In this document: positions 8,752 to 16,510 of the stretch, piece after piece
Layout: every line of letters starts with the position of its first letter
Position numbering within the stretch: position 1 is the first letter of the stretch
Source of the DNA: Azoarcus sp. PA01
GTDB taxonomy: Bacteria > Pseudomonadota > Gammaproteobacteria > Burkholderiales > Rhodocyclaceae
Direction of reading: 5' to 3'
DNA length: 64,000 nucleotides
Assembly (NCBI GenBank): GCA_001274695.2
Contig: LARU01000004.1
Location: 620,001-684,000 of the forward strand
Made by a program: the position numbers and the translations under genes
The notes under the pieces: model-generated
Told to the model about the DNA's origin: nothing
Databases searched by the model: none
What the model saw: the letters and a program-made list of their open reading frames with translations, nothing else

Positions 8752-8813
8752 CGTGCACAGAATTTGATCGGCTCGGGCCCGAGCTCGCGTCGTTCGCCGG
8801 CCTCGCTCCTCTC

Positions 8814-8985
8814 GGGCTCGAGCCCGCCGAGTTTGAAGAGGCGATAGGTCGCCGAGTAAAAGCCGATGCCTTCGGCACGCTCGGCGAGCGCCGCGTCGGT
8901 GATCACGATCGGGCGGTCCGCACGCGACGAGCGGTGGAACGGGCAGCTCCAACTCGCGAATGCCGGCGGCGCCTTTCGTTGTAAG
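8814..8985 (-). pseudogene. Remnant of a small-molecule methyltransferase-like gene (C-terminal piece)
   Basis: Leftward from about 8985 the frame reads PAFASWSCPFHRSSRADRP, then IVITDAALAERAEGIGFYSA and TYRLFKLGGLEP. This resembles the C-terminal end of SAM-dependent methyltransferases of the ArsM-like class (FYSATYRLFKL...LEP). After 8814 similarity stops and no N-terminal SAM-binding domain is found upstream. I regard it as a gene fragment; the family call is from memory and moderate. Confidence 0.4.
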
Positions 8986-9288
8986 GAATCACCGGCGCGC
9001 TCCGACCAAGCAGCGGGGCAATTCGACCCGCCCCGTGGCGACGGCCTCGTGTTCCGTAAGGGGGGTCGAGCTGCTTCGCGCCGCCTGCCGTCCCGACCCC
9101 GCCCGCGCGGGACTGGAAATCTCGTTCGTCGTCGGCATCGTGCCGAGCCTCGTCGATCGGGGCGCTATGGTCGTCGCCGTGGAGCCGATCGACTGGCTGC
9201 GCGGGTTGCGGAATTTCCTCGAGCCCTGTCTCGTGTCGGGCTACAGTGCGGCACGCGGCACTGCCAGAGCATGCGGGAGGAATGAACA
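8986..9288. other. About 300 bases without a recognisable gene
   Basis: Open frames exist on both strands but none looks like a known family or has a good ribosome site. It lies between a methyltransferase remnant and the ECF sigma gene and is probably decayed sequence plus the sigma-gene promoter. GGGAGGA at 9280-9286 is the sigma-gene ribosome site. Confidence 0.4.
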
Positions 9289-9897
9289 ATGACCGATGGG
9301 GCGCATGACGCCGGCGCGATTCTATGGGACGACCCGTCGATCCTGGCGATCCGCCGCGACATGCTGCGCTTTGCGCAGCTGCAGCTGCGCGATGCCGGCG
9401 CCGCCGAAGACATAGTGCAGGAGGCGCTGATCGCGGCGATGAGCGGCGCGCAGAGCTTCGCCGGGCGGGCGGCCTTCAAGACCTGGATGTTCGCGATCCT
9501 GCGCAACAAGATCGTCGACCACATTCGCCGCGCGTCGCGCGAGATCTGCGGCTCGGATCTCATCAATGCCGTCGACGGCGATCTCGGGGATTTCGACGCG
9601 CTCTTCGACGCGCGCGGGTTCTGGAATGCGGAGGACCGGCCGGAAACGTGGCGTGATCCGGAAGCGTCGCTGTCGCAACAGGAGTTCTGGGCAGTGTTCG
9701 AGGCCTGCCTGAACGGCCTGCCCGAGCAGATCGCCCGCGTCTACACGATGCGGGAGTTCCTGGAGCTCGAAACTGCCGAGATCTGCCGCGAGCTCGGCAT
9801 CTCGCGCAACAACTGCTGGGTGATCCTGCACCGCCGCGCACGCCTCGGTCTGCGCGAGTGCCTCGAAAATCGCTGGTTCACGAGGGGGGCCATCTGA
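9289..9897 (+). CDS. ECF-type RNA polymerase sigma factor
   Basis: A 202-residue sigma factor. Region 2 is visible as AAEDIVQEALIAAMSGAQSF followed by FKTWMFAILRNKIVDHIRR, and region 4 as GLPEQIARVYTMREFLELET with ICRELGISRNNCWVILHRRA. GGGAGG lies just upstream of ATG. The stop overlaps the start of a 63-residue zinc-motif gene (TGATG), the arrangement expected for a sigma/anti-sigma pair. It is distinct from the sigma-E gene at 40438-41037. Its target regulon is unknown. Confidence 0.92.
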   Translation: MTDGAHDAGAILWDDPSILAIRRDMLRFAQLQLRDAGAAEDIVQEALIAAMSGAQSFAGRAAFKTWMFAILRNKIVDHIRRASREICGSDLINAVDGDLGDFDALFDARGFWNAEDRPETWRDPEASLSQQEFWAVFEACLNGLPEQIARVYTMREFLELETAEICRELGISRNNCWVILHRRARLGLRECLENRWFTRGAI

Positions 9898-10088
9898 TGA
9901 TGAACTGCAGGCACGCGACGCGCCTGATGTCCGAGGCGCACGAGCGCGAGCTCACGCTGCGCGAACGGCTCGCGCTGAAATTCCACCGCATGATGTGCAT
10001 CGGCTGCACGAACTACGGCAAGCACCTGGGTTTCCTGCGCAAGACCGCACGACGTCTGAGCGAAGGGCGCGCCGGCGACGAATCCTGA
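9897..10088 (+). CDS. Small zinc-finger putative anti-sigma factor
   Basis: A 63-residue protein beginning MMNCRHATRLMSEAHER and carrying HRMMCIGC, the HxxxCxxC motif of zinc-binding anti-sigma domains. It overlaps the ECF sigma gene by one base. There is no membrane segment, so unlike RseA it would be a soluble regulator. The pairing is inferred from overlap and motif. Confidence 0.75.
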   Translation: MMNCRHATRLMSEAHERELTLRERLALKFHRMMCIGCTNYGKHLGFLRKTARRLSEGRAGDES

Positions 10089-10240
10089 GCCGCACGTCGG
10101 CCATCCGAGGCGGGCGATCGGATTCCTGCTCGACGGGTCATCTATGTGAGCGCCGGTACCCGACTCGCGCAAACGTGAGCCCATCGACCGCCGTCAGGTA
10201 GAGGAACAACCGGTCGACGAACCGCGCGCGGAGCATCGCC

Positions 10241-11587
10241 CTACAACATGTATCCGATATCGGAGGCACCGGTAGGGTAAGCAAACATCGTCGTCTTCAG
10301 CTGTTTCGCCGTAAGGCCGTGGCGTATCGCGAGCGCAAAAAGGTTGATGACCTCGTCCGCGTGCGGCCCGACGAGATGAGCTCCGACCACCCGGTCGGTC
10401 GCCTCGTCGACCAGGACCTTGAAGCCATAGGTCCGCTCCGCGGCTTGGCGTGCCGTGAACCAGTCGGAGGCTTTCTGACACTTGACGCGGAGCTCGAGAC
10501 CGCGCTGGCGCGCCTCCGATTCGGTCAGCCCGACCGCAGCAAGGGGCGGGATCGTGAAGACGACGCTCGGCACCCCGCTGTAGTCCGGCTTTTGGTGGTT
10601 CCCGTTCAGCAGATTCGCCGCGACCACCTCCCCGTCGTGGCTCGCCACGGGCGTGAGCGGCGGCCCGACTTGCGCGGCATCACCTGCCGCATAGACCGCC
10701 GGATTGGAGACGCTCTGCAGGAACTCGTTGAGCTTCAGCCGCCCCCGCTCGCGCGCCACCCCGGCGGCTTCCAAATCAAGCGCATCGAGCGCGGGCGCAC
10801 GGCCGGCTCCATGCACGACGAGGTCGGCGTGGAAGCTTTCCGGGTTGCCATTTGTAGTGGAACGGACGGTGAAGCGGTCACTGTCGCGTTCAATCGTCTC
10901 GACGGCAGTATCGGTGCGCACGTCGATATCGACATCCCGGGACTTCTCCACCAGCCACCCCACGAGGTCCGGGTCGAATGGCCCGAGCACGCGCGAAGCT
11001 TGCTCGAGAACGGTGACTTCGGCACCGGCGCGCCGGGCGACATGCGCAAACTCGAACGCGATAAAGCCGCCGCCGACGAAAATGATCCGGCGCGGCAGGG
11101 TTTCCAATTCAAGAAACTCCTCGTGAGTGATCAGGTGCTCCTCGCCCGCGATGCCGAGCTTGATCGGTTCGGCACCGGCGGCGACGAGGACGTGCTCGGC
11201 GTCAAGTGTCTGGCCGCCGACGTCGACCGTGTTGGGGCTCGTGAACCGAGCCCGACCGTGATAGGTGTCGATGCCCTGTTCCGCGTAATGGTGCTCGCGC
11301 TTCGCCGGCACGGGACCGGTGAAACCGCGTTTGAAGGCGAGCAGATCCGGCCAGTCGAGCCGGGTGTCGCCTCCAACACCCTTGCCCCGCATGCGCCAGA
11401 CGTGGTCGACCGCCGCGGCGCCACCGACGAGCATCTTCTTCGGATCGCAGCCGCGCAGCGCACAAGTGCCGCCGTATGGACGCTCGTCGATCACCGCGAC
11501 GCTCCAGCCTGCAGCGCGCACTCGCGTCGCGGCCACCATCGCGGCCGTCCCGGTACCGATGACTACGAGTTGATATCGCTTTGCCAT
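10241..11587 (-). CDS. FAD-dependent pyridine nucleotide-disulfide oxidoreductase (mercuric/glutathione reductase-like)
   Basis: A 448-residue flavoprotein. The FAD motif VVIGTGTAAMVAATRVRAAG is at the N-terminus, the redox-active pair in GGTCALRGCDPKKML (CxxxxC), and the NAD(P)H motif IIFVGGGFIAFEFAHVARRA near residue 175. The C-terminal region has AYPTGASDIGYML where glutathione and lipoamide reductases have HPT-SE, so the usual catalytic His-Glu pair is missing. The start at 11587 has GGAGAG upstream. The substrate is unknown; it stands alone with no mer genes nearby. Confidence 0.85.
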   Translation of the reverse strand: MAKRYQLVVIGTGTAAMVAATRVRAAGWSVAVIDERPYGGTCALRGCDPKKMLVGGAAAVDHVWRMRGKGVGGDTRLDWPDLLAFKRGFTGPVPAKREHHYAEQGIDTYHGRARFTSPNTVDVGGQTLDAEHVLVAAGAEPIKLGIAGEEHLITHEEFLELETLPRRIIFVGGGFIAFEFAHVARRAGAEVTVLEQASRVLGPFDPDLVGWLVEKSRDVDIDVRTDTAVETIERDSDRFTVRSTTNGNPESFHADLVVHGAGRAPALDALDLEAAGVARERGRLKLNEFLQSVSNPAVYAAGDAAQVGPPLTPVASHDGEVVAANLLNGNHQKPDYSGVPSVVFTIPPLAAVGLTESEARQRGLELRVKCQKASDWFTARQAAERTYGFKVLVDEATDRVVGAHLVGPHADEVINLFALAIRHGLTAKQLKTTMFAYPTGASDIGYML

Positions 11588-11684
11588 TTGCTTTCTCTCC
11601 ATCGAATCGAGACGAGCACCGCACAGCCTGCGGACGCGCACGCCGTGCATCGCCTGCTGTCGGGCCGGCCATCCAGGCAGACCA

Positions 11685-11801
11685 TCAGGTCGGCAAGCTC
11701 CACCAGTGAAAGTTGCCCGTAGCCGCAAAGACCGGGACGGTGCGGCGGTCGCCGATCACGCCAAGCCGTTCGAGCGGAAGGTGCCCGAAGCCGTCCTGCA
11801 T
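11685..11801 (-). pseudogene. Possible remnant of a glycoside hydrolase family 15-type N-terminus
   Basis: A short frame (38 residues) reads LPLERLGVIGDRRTVPVFAA followed by TGNFHWWSLPT, resembling the start of GH15/trehalase-like proteins (LERLGLIGD-RTAALV...DG-IDWWSLP). It stops at 11685; a further weakly similar piece (CLDGRPDSRR) continues in another frame. No C-terminal domain is present. Probably a fragment left by deletion upstream of the reductase gene. Confidence 0.35.
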
Positions 11802-12144
11802 CGCCGCTCACGAGCCGGTCACTCAAAAAAAACGACACCGCAAAGGCTCGCTTTGAACTCGACCTAAAGCAACGCGCGGGCCCGGACGGGGGTCGGTTCC
11901 CTTGTGATCGTGCAGTTCTTGCCAGGCAAGCTCTACACGCGCTGCGCAACTCTTTACGCGACACCTGCGCACGCGCGCGCATAATCTGACCGATTCCAAG
12001 GCGCGATCAGAAACCATCGTCTTGCGGCGCACCTGCTCCTCACGGGGAGGCTCCAGCCGAGGCACAGCCAGAGGCGGTGGCACGTGCGCGGCCGCCGACG
12101 TACTCGAGAATCGGATCGCCCGCTCGCCGGTCTGACACGAGAAC
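11802..12144. other. About 340 bases with no recognised gene
   Basis: This stretch between the GH15-like fragment and the small membrane protein gene has an A-rich tract (11826-11832) and no frame with family similarity or a good ribosome site. It may hold the promoter for the small gene at 12145. Confidence 0.35.
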
Positions 12145-12294
12145 GTGAGCAAAAAAGGGCAAGACCATGATCCATGGAATGAACGGCATGACGGCCGTAT
12201 GGGGCTGTTGGGCCTATCGGTTATCGTAGTACTTGTGCTCGTCGCGGCGGCGGCCATCAAATTCCTGTTCTTCGACCGCCACCGCAACAAATAG
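12145..12294 (+). CDS. Small single-helix membrane protein (49 residues)
   Basis: Starting at GTG 12145 the frame reads MSKKGQDHDPWNERHDGRMG, then LLGLSVIVVLVLVAAAAIKF and LFFDRHRNK before TAG. It has a hydrophilic N-terminus, one strong membrane segment of about 21 residues and a basic tail, a plausible small membrane protein with the N-terminus outside by the positive-inside rule. ACGAGAAC just upstream is a weak ribosome site; an internal ATG at 12199 is the alternative start. I do not recognise a family. Confidence 0.5.
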   Translation: MSKKGQDHDPWNERHDGRMGLLGLSVIVVLVLVAAAAIKFLFFDRHRNK

Positions 12295-12449
12295 CGAACC
12301 CCCTGCCGCCAAGCGTTGCCCTGAACGCTCCCCGCGAGCTTCCCGTGCCATAGCGAAGGCATCGTACAAGGTCAATTTGGCCGTGTACGTACCGCTCCAT
12401 TCCGCTTGACCCCGGAGCGGCAAAACACTCTGCGAGTCGTTTTTTGGGC

Positions 12450-12474
12450 AAAAAAAAGCCCGCTATAGCGGGCT
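12450..12474 (-). terminator. Rho-independent terminator beside the left tRNA-Cys fragment
   Basis: On the minus strand AGCCCGCTATAGCGGGCT (a near-perfect hairpin) is followed by a run of T. It sits just downstream of the displaced tRNA-Cys 3' fragment and parallels the terminator of the complete tRNA-Cys gene, with extended similarity between the two. Confidence 0.85.
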
Positions 12475-12481
12475 CAAGTAT

Positions 12482-12539
12482 TTGATTCTATTGGAGGCGC
12501 GAACCGGAATCGAACCGCTGTACACGGCTTTGCAGGCCG
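12482..12539. repeat. Left attachment repeat of the island (tRNA-Cys 3' fragment)
   Basis: This 58-bp segment matches 26405-26462 with two differences. It includes the last 48 bases of tRNA-Cys (12492-12539, minus strand) up to the anticodon loop; the 5' half of the tRNA is absent here. This is the typical signature of a tRNA-targeting integrative element. Confidence 0.88.
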
Positions 12540-12765
12540 TACAATCTCCAGCAACGGCGCGGGTTTTAGGGCCGTTGCCACTCGGTTTGCCACTTTTCGG
12601 CGCCGCTTGGTGCCGCTTATCTCCGCTTTTTGCAAGACGTGAGTGTAGAGCCGCGATCAGTCCCCAGGCGATGACATTCAAAGTCACAGCCCTCCGATCT
12701 TGTAGATGCGATCCAGCTCACTCAGCTAGCCCTATACAATCTCAGGCAACAACTGTGGGGGCACC

Positions 12766-13346
12766 ATGAACACCCCAATGACCGGCGCAATCCTGCGGCT
12801 CTTCAGTACCTTGGGTGAGGAACTCGCGCGGCGCCAAGTGCCGCCCGGTGCGGTTCACGCATACATTTTCGGGGGCTGTGCCGTGCATCTCCATGCCCGA
12901 TCCAGGGCCAGCACCGACGTCGATGCCGAGTTCGCGTACCCGCCGCCGCTCAAGCAGGAGCTGATGCTCATCCTGGCCGAACTGCCGCCAGTGGATTACG
13001 ACGATCCGGAGGAAGGCCCGTCGCAGCTGGCGTACGACCCGACCTTCAACCCAACCCTGGGCCGCTGCACATTGACTACCAGGACCGCGCCGTGCCTGTT
13101 GAGGGCACCCGTGGGTCACCCGTGATCGTCATGCTGCCGAGCATCGAGGACATCGCCCTTTCCAAGCTAGGACGCTTGGGAGATGTGGATCTGGAAGACA
13201 TCCTCACCCTCCTCTCCTTACCGGAGGCCTCTTGGGAGAAGTTTGAGCAATTGGCGCTGGAGGCCAACAAATACTATGTAGGACCGGACTTGACCCAGAA
13301 TTTGTCCCATGTTAGAAGAAAATTCAACGAAAGGAGATCTTCGTGA
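12766..13346 (+). pseudogene. Frameshifted nucleotidyltransferase-like protein (DUF6036 type)
   Basis: The first frame (12766 to about 13065) begins MNTPMTGAILRLFSTLGEEL and contains AYIFGGCAVHLHARSRASTD followed by VDAEF, like the G-G/S...D-D core of minimal nucleotidyltransferases. Near 13060-13070 homology moves to another frame (LHIDYQDRAVPVEGTRGSPV, IVMLPSIEDIALSKLGRLGD), which ends at 13346. One base gain or loss explains it. The second frame ends overlapping the next gene by four bases (GTGA), so the two formed an operon resembling a toxin-antitoxin pair. Confidence 0.65.
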
Positions 13347-13753
13347 CACGGTCGGTTCGACGGATGGCACTCGAGCGGATGCTTGGCGATGTGGCTCGCC
13401 AGGGCTTCGCGCGTGTCGATCCCGACCTGCTGCGTGAAGTCGCTGAACGGCTATGGTACGTCGGCGAGGTGCCTAATTTGGCCGAGGTGCCTGCCAAGCT
13501 TCGGCCGGACGCCGGCTACCTGGTTGACAGGCTGGCTCGCTTCAACGTTCTGCCGAAAGAGCAGAAGCTACGGCTGCTCTCTGCTGTCCGTCAGTACCAG
13601 CCGCCGCCCCCGGCACCCAGCGCTGGGGTGGCCGGTCGCAAGGATCCTCTGGCTGTAGCATGGGGCGCCTCGATGGACCTCACGAGCCGCTTAGGTGAGC
13701 TGATGCCATACCAAACGAGACAGTACGCCGCTGACAAGGGCAAAGCGGCCTGA
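13343..13753 (+). CDS. Hypothetical protein, partner of the nucleotidyltransferase-like gene
   Basis: A 136-residue protein starting at GTG with AAAGGAG upstream and a four-base overlap with the preceding frame. It is basic at the N-terminus (MTRSVRRMALERMLGDVARQ), mostly helical in appearance and has a proline-rich linker PPPPAPSAG near residue 90. I do not recognise a family. Position suggests it is the partner of the DUF6036-like protein. Confidence 0.6.
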   Translation: MTRSVRRMALERMLGDVARQGFARVDPDLLREVAERLWYVGEVPNLAEVPAKLRPDAGYLVDRLARFNVLPKEQKLRLLSAVRQYQPPPPAPSAGVAGRKDPLAVAWGASMDLTSRLGELMPYQTRQYAADKGKAA

Positions 13754-13767
13754 CTTGCTTACCTGAT

Positions 13768-14709
13768 CTAGTGTGCTGAGTTAGAAATTCGCATACAAAA
13801 TCGTTCGACGCTTGCGAGAATTTCGTCGGCGGATTTGCTCCATGCGAATGGTTTGGGATCATCGTTGTAGCGTGTAAGGTAGTCGCGGATGGCCTGCTCG
13901 AGTTGGCGGGTGGAACGGTGCGTGCCGTAGTTGTCCATCACCAGATGAACGTCGAGATCGGCCGGGACGTTGGCTTCGATGGTGCGCAGAAACGTCAGAA
14001 ATTCGCCGCTGCGATGACGTCGGTGCAACTCCCCGATGACTTCTCCCGTGGCGATATCGAGCGCAGCGAACAACGTCGTCGTGCCGTGACGCATGTAGTC
14101 ATGCGTTCGCCGTTCGGGAAGTCCCGGCGCCAGCGGCAGGATCGGCTGGGTGCGGTCGAGCGCCTGAATCTGGCTCTTCTCATCGACGCACAAGACCATC
14201 GCTTTCACCGGGGGATCCAGATACAGCCCGACGATGTCGCGGACCTTGTCGACGAACAGCGGATCGGTCGAGAGCTTGAACGTTTCCTGCCGGTGCGGTT
14301 GCAGGCCGAAGGCGCGCCAGATGCGGCTGACCGCCGTCTGCGACATCCCCATCTCGCGCGCCATGCTTCGCGTACTCCAATGGGTGGCATTCTTCGGCAC
14401 CGTTTCGAGCGTCTTGGCAATCACGGCATCGACACGAGCATCGTCGATCGTTCGCGGCGCCCCCGAGCGCGGGGCGTCGAGCAGGCCATCGAGCCGATTT
14501 GCCGCGAAACGGTTACGCCATTTCGATACCATCTGCTGAGACACCGACATGCGTTGAGCGACAACTTTGCTATCGACGTCCGAGGCGCACTCGAGAATGA
14601 TCCGCGAGCGCAACGCGAGCGCCTGCGCGGTCTTGCGCCTTCGCGTCCAAGCTTCAAGCTGCTCACGCTCGCCGTCGCTCAGCACGATCTCTGCCTTCGG
14701 TCTGCCCAT
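13768..14709 (-). pseudogene. IS630 transposase lacking the catalytic Glu region
   Basis: From [20 protein letters not shown] (start at 14709, GGGAGA upstream) the protein has the paired-type HTH and the first two catalytic acids in [11 protein letters not shown] and [10 protein letters not shown]. It then jumps directly to [20 protein letters not shown] and [13 protein letters not shown]. Family members have about 50 residues between these blocks, including the W-NQVE motif with the third catalytic residue. The frame is open but the enzyme should be dead. Its TAG stop uses the flanking TA. Confidence 0.85.
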
Positions 14710-14790
14710 CGCTTTCTCCCGCCGCCAATCGTATGGCATGAGAGACAAGCCGATGAGCCATTTGTTCATGCAATTTACAACTCACCACAC
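13771..14790 (-). mobile_element. IS630-family insertion sequence with internal deletion
   Basis: The ends are imperfect inverted repeats, GTGTGCTGAGTTAGAAATTC at 13771 and GTGTGGTGAGTTGTAAATTG reading in from 14790, flanked on both sides by TA (13769-13770 and 14791-14792), the IS630 target. The element is 1,020 bp and carries one transposase gene with an in-frame deletion. Confidence 0.85.
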
Positions 14791-14869
14791 TAGCTTCAAG
14801 GCGACGAGCGGATCTGACAAAGCGTGACCGACCGGCGGCCGACTGTGGCTCAACTCCCGTGCTTGCCCA

Positions 14870-15775
14870 TCACCCCTCGTTCAGGGCCCGGTCCGCACGC
14901 AGTCGCTCGACCGCAAGATCGACAAAGCTGCGCACCTTGGCCGACCCATTGCGCCCTTCGCCATGGACCACATGTACCGGCAGATCCGGCCCCTCGTAGT
15001 CGGCGAGGACGGTGCGCAGTGCTCCCGAAGCGAGTTCCGGCGCCACTTGGTAGGACAGCAGCCGCGTCAGTCCGTACCCCCCGCGCGCCGCCTCCAGCGG
15101 ACCATCATTGGTATTCACGATGATGCGCGGTTGCAGGCGGACCACCCGTTTCGCACCGTCCGAGAGGAAGCCCCAGTCGTTTGTCGGGGAGATGCCGTTC
15201 GACGCAATGAGGCGATGTTTTGCCAAGTCCTCGGGGGTCTGCGGAATGCCATGCTTGTCGAAATAGGCAGGCGCGCCGACGACGATCCGGCGTACCCGTC
15301 CGACGCGGATGGCACGCAGTGATGAATCGGGCAGCGGGCCGATGCGAATGCCGACGTCAATGCCTTCTTCGACGAGATTCACAACCCGATCGACAAACAG
15401 TGCGGACACCGTGGTCTGATCAAAGGCGGTCTGATATTCGGTGATGACCGGCATCACATAGAGCTTGCCGAAGAGGACCGGCGCCGTGACCGCCAGATGT
15501 CCGCGCGGAGTGGCGTTGACGCCCGCCGCGGCGGCATCGGCTTCGTCCATTTCCATCATGATGCGACGCGCATCCTCAAGGTAGCGCGCACCGGCTTCGG
15601 TCACCCGCACGACACGCGTGGTGCGGGTGAGCAAGCGCACCCCAAGGCGCTCCTCGAGTGCGACCACTGCGCGCGTTACTGCGGGTGGACACAGCCTCAG
15701 GCGACGTGCGGCGCCGGCAAAGCTCTCGGCTTCCGCCACGGCGACAAAGACATTCATCAGGTGAAAGCGGTCCAT
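14870..15775 (-). CDS. LysR-family transcriptional regulator
   Basis: About 301 residues starting MDRFHLMNVFVAVAEAESFA, with the N-terminal winged helix (GAARRLRLCPPAVTRAVVAL, EERLGVRLLTRTTR) and a substrate-binding domain at about 90-300. Two adjacent ATGs (15775 and 15778) are possible starts. It diverges from the AhpD-like gene at 15908, the usual arrangement for a LysR regulator of the adjacent operon. The effector is unknown. Confidence 0.92.
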   Translation of the reverse strand: MDRFHLMNVFVAVAEAESFAGAARRLRLCPPAVTRAVVALEERLGVRLLTRTTRVVRVTEAGARYLEDARRIMMEMDEADAAAAGVNATPRGHLAVTAPVLFGKLYVMPVITEYQTAFDQTTVSALFVDRVVNLVEEGIDVGIRIGPLPDSSLRAIRVGRVRRIVVGAPAYFDKHGIPQTPEDLAKHRLIASNGISPTNDWGFLSDGAKRVVRLQPRIIVNTNDGPLEAARGGYGLTRLLSYQVAPELASGALRTVLADYEGPDLPVHVVHGEGRNGSAKVRSFVDLAVERLRADRALNEG

Positions 15776-15907
15776 CATAATTACGACTGTCGGAATAATG
15801 AATTGCATTTTAGGGCTATTCTTGCCGGCAACCGCCTTTGGCAAAGTGATGACCGTCGACGTAACAACGACACCCCGGTCCCCTCATCACTGCCAAGGAG
15901 AAACCTC

Positions 15908-16453
15908 ATGGCCCGCATCAACGTCGTCACGCACGAGACTGCCAGCGCTGAGCAGAAGGCGCTTTTCGACGCGATCCATTCCCGACTCGGCATCATTCCG
16001 AATTTCCTCAAGGTCTTCGCGAATTCCCCGCAGGCCCTCAAAGCCTTCCTGGGCCTGCACGGCATTGCCCACGCGGGCAGCCTCGACCCACTGACCCGCG
16101 AGCGGATTGCCCTCGCCCTGGCGCAGCAGAATGCCTGCCAATACTGCCTGTCGGCACACACCGCGATCGGCCGCAAGGTTGGGCTCGACAACGCGGAGAT
16201 CGATGCCAACCGGGCCGGCGGCAGCCAAGATGCCAAGGCCGCCGCAGCCGTCAGGTTTGCGCGCGCCCTCGTCGTGCACTCGGGCGAGGTTACCTCGGCC
16301 GAACTTGCCGACGTGCGCAGCGCCGGCTATGGCGATGCCGAGATCGTCGAGATCATCACCCACGTCGGCTTGAACATCCTGACAAACATCCTCGGCAAGG
16401 CCAGCCGCGTCGACATCGACTTCCCGAAGGTCGAACTGAGGCTCGCCCCTTGA
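15908..16453 (+). CDS. AhpD-like / carboxymuconolactone decarboxylase-family protein
   Basis: A 181-residue protein starting MARINVVTHETASAEQKALF after a good AAGGAG site. It carries the redox motif QQNACQYCLSAHTAIG (CxxC with following His), as in AhpD-type peroxidases. Such proteins reduce peroxides or act as thiol-dependent carriers in the cytoplasm. It is the first gene of a rightward pair with the PNPOx-reductase fusion and diverges from a LysR gene. Confidence 0.9.
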   Translation: MARINVVTHETASAEQKALFDAIHSRLGIIPNFLKVFANSPQALKAFLGLHGIAHAGSLDPLTRERIALALAQQNACQYCLSAHTAIGRKVGLDNAEIDANRAGGSQDAKAAAAVRFARALVVHSGEVTSAELADVRSAGYGDAEIVEIITHVGLNILTNILGKASRVDIDFPKVELRLAP

Positions 16454-16510
16454 GATCGGCGCGGCCGCGGAAGCGCCAACCCGCTTCCGCCCCGCGCGAG
16501 GGAGACCACC

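Noticed and set aside
12492..12539. Second tRNA-Cys gene
   Set aside because: Only the 3' part is present; no D arm or 5' acceptor strand follows, so it is an attachment-site fragment.
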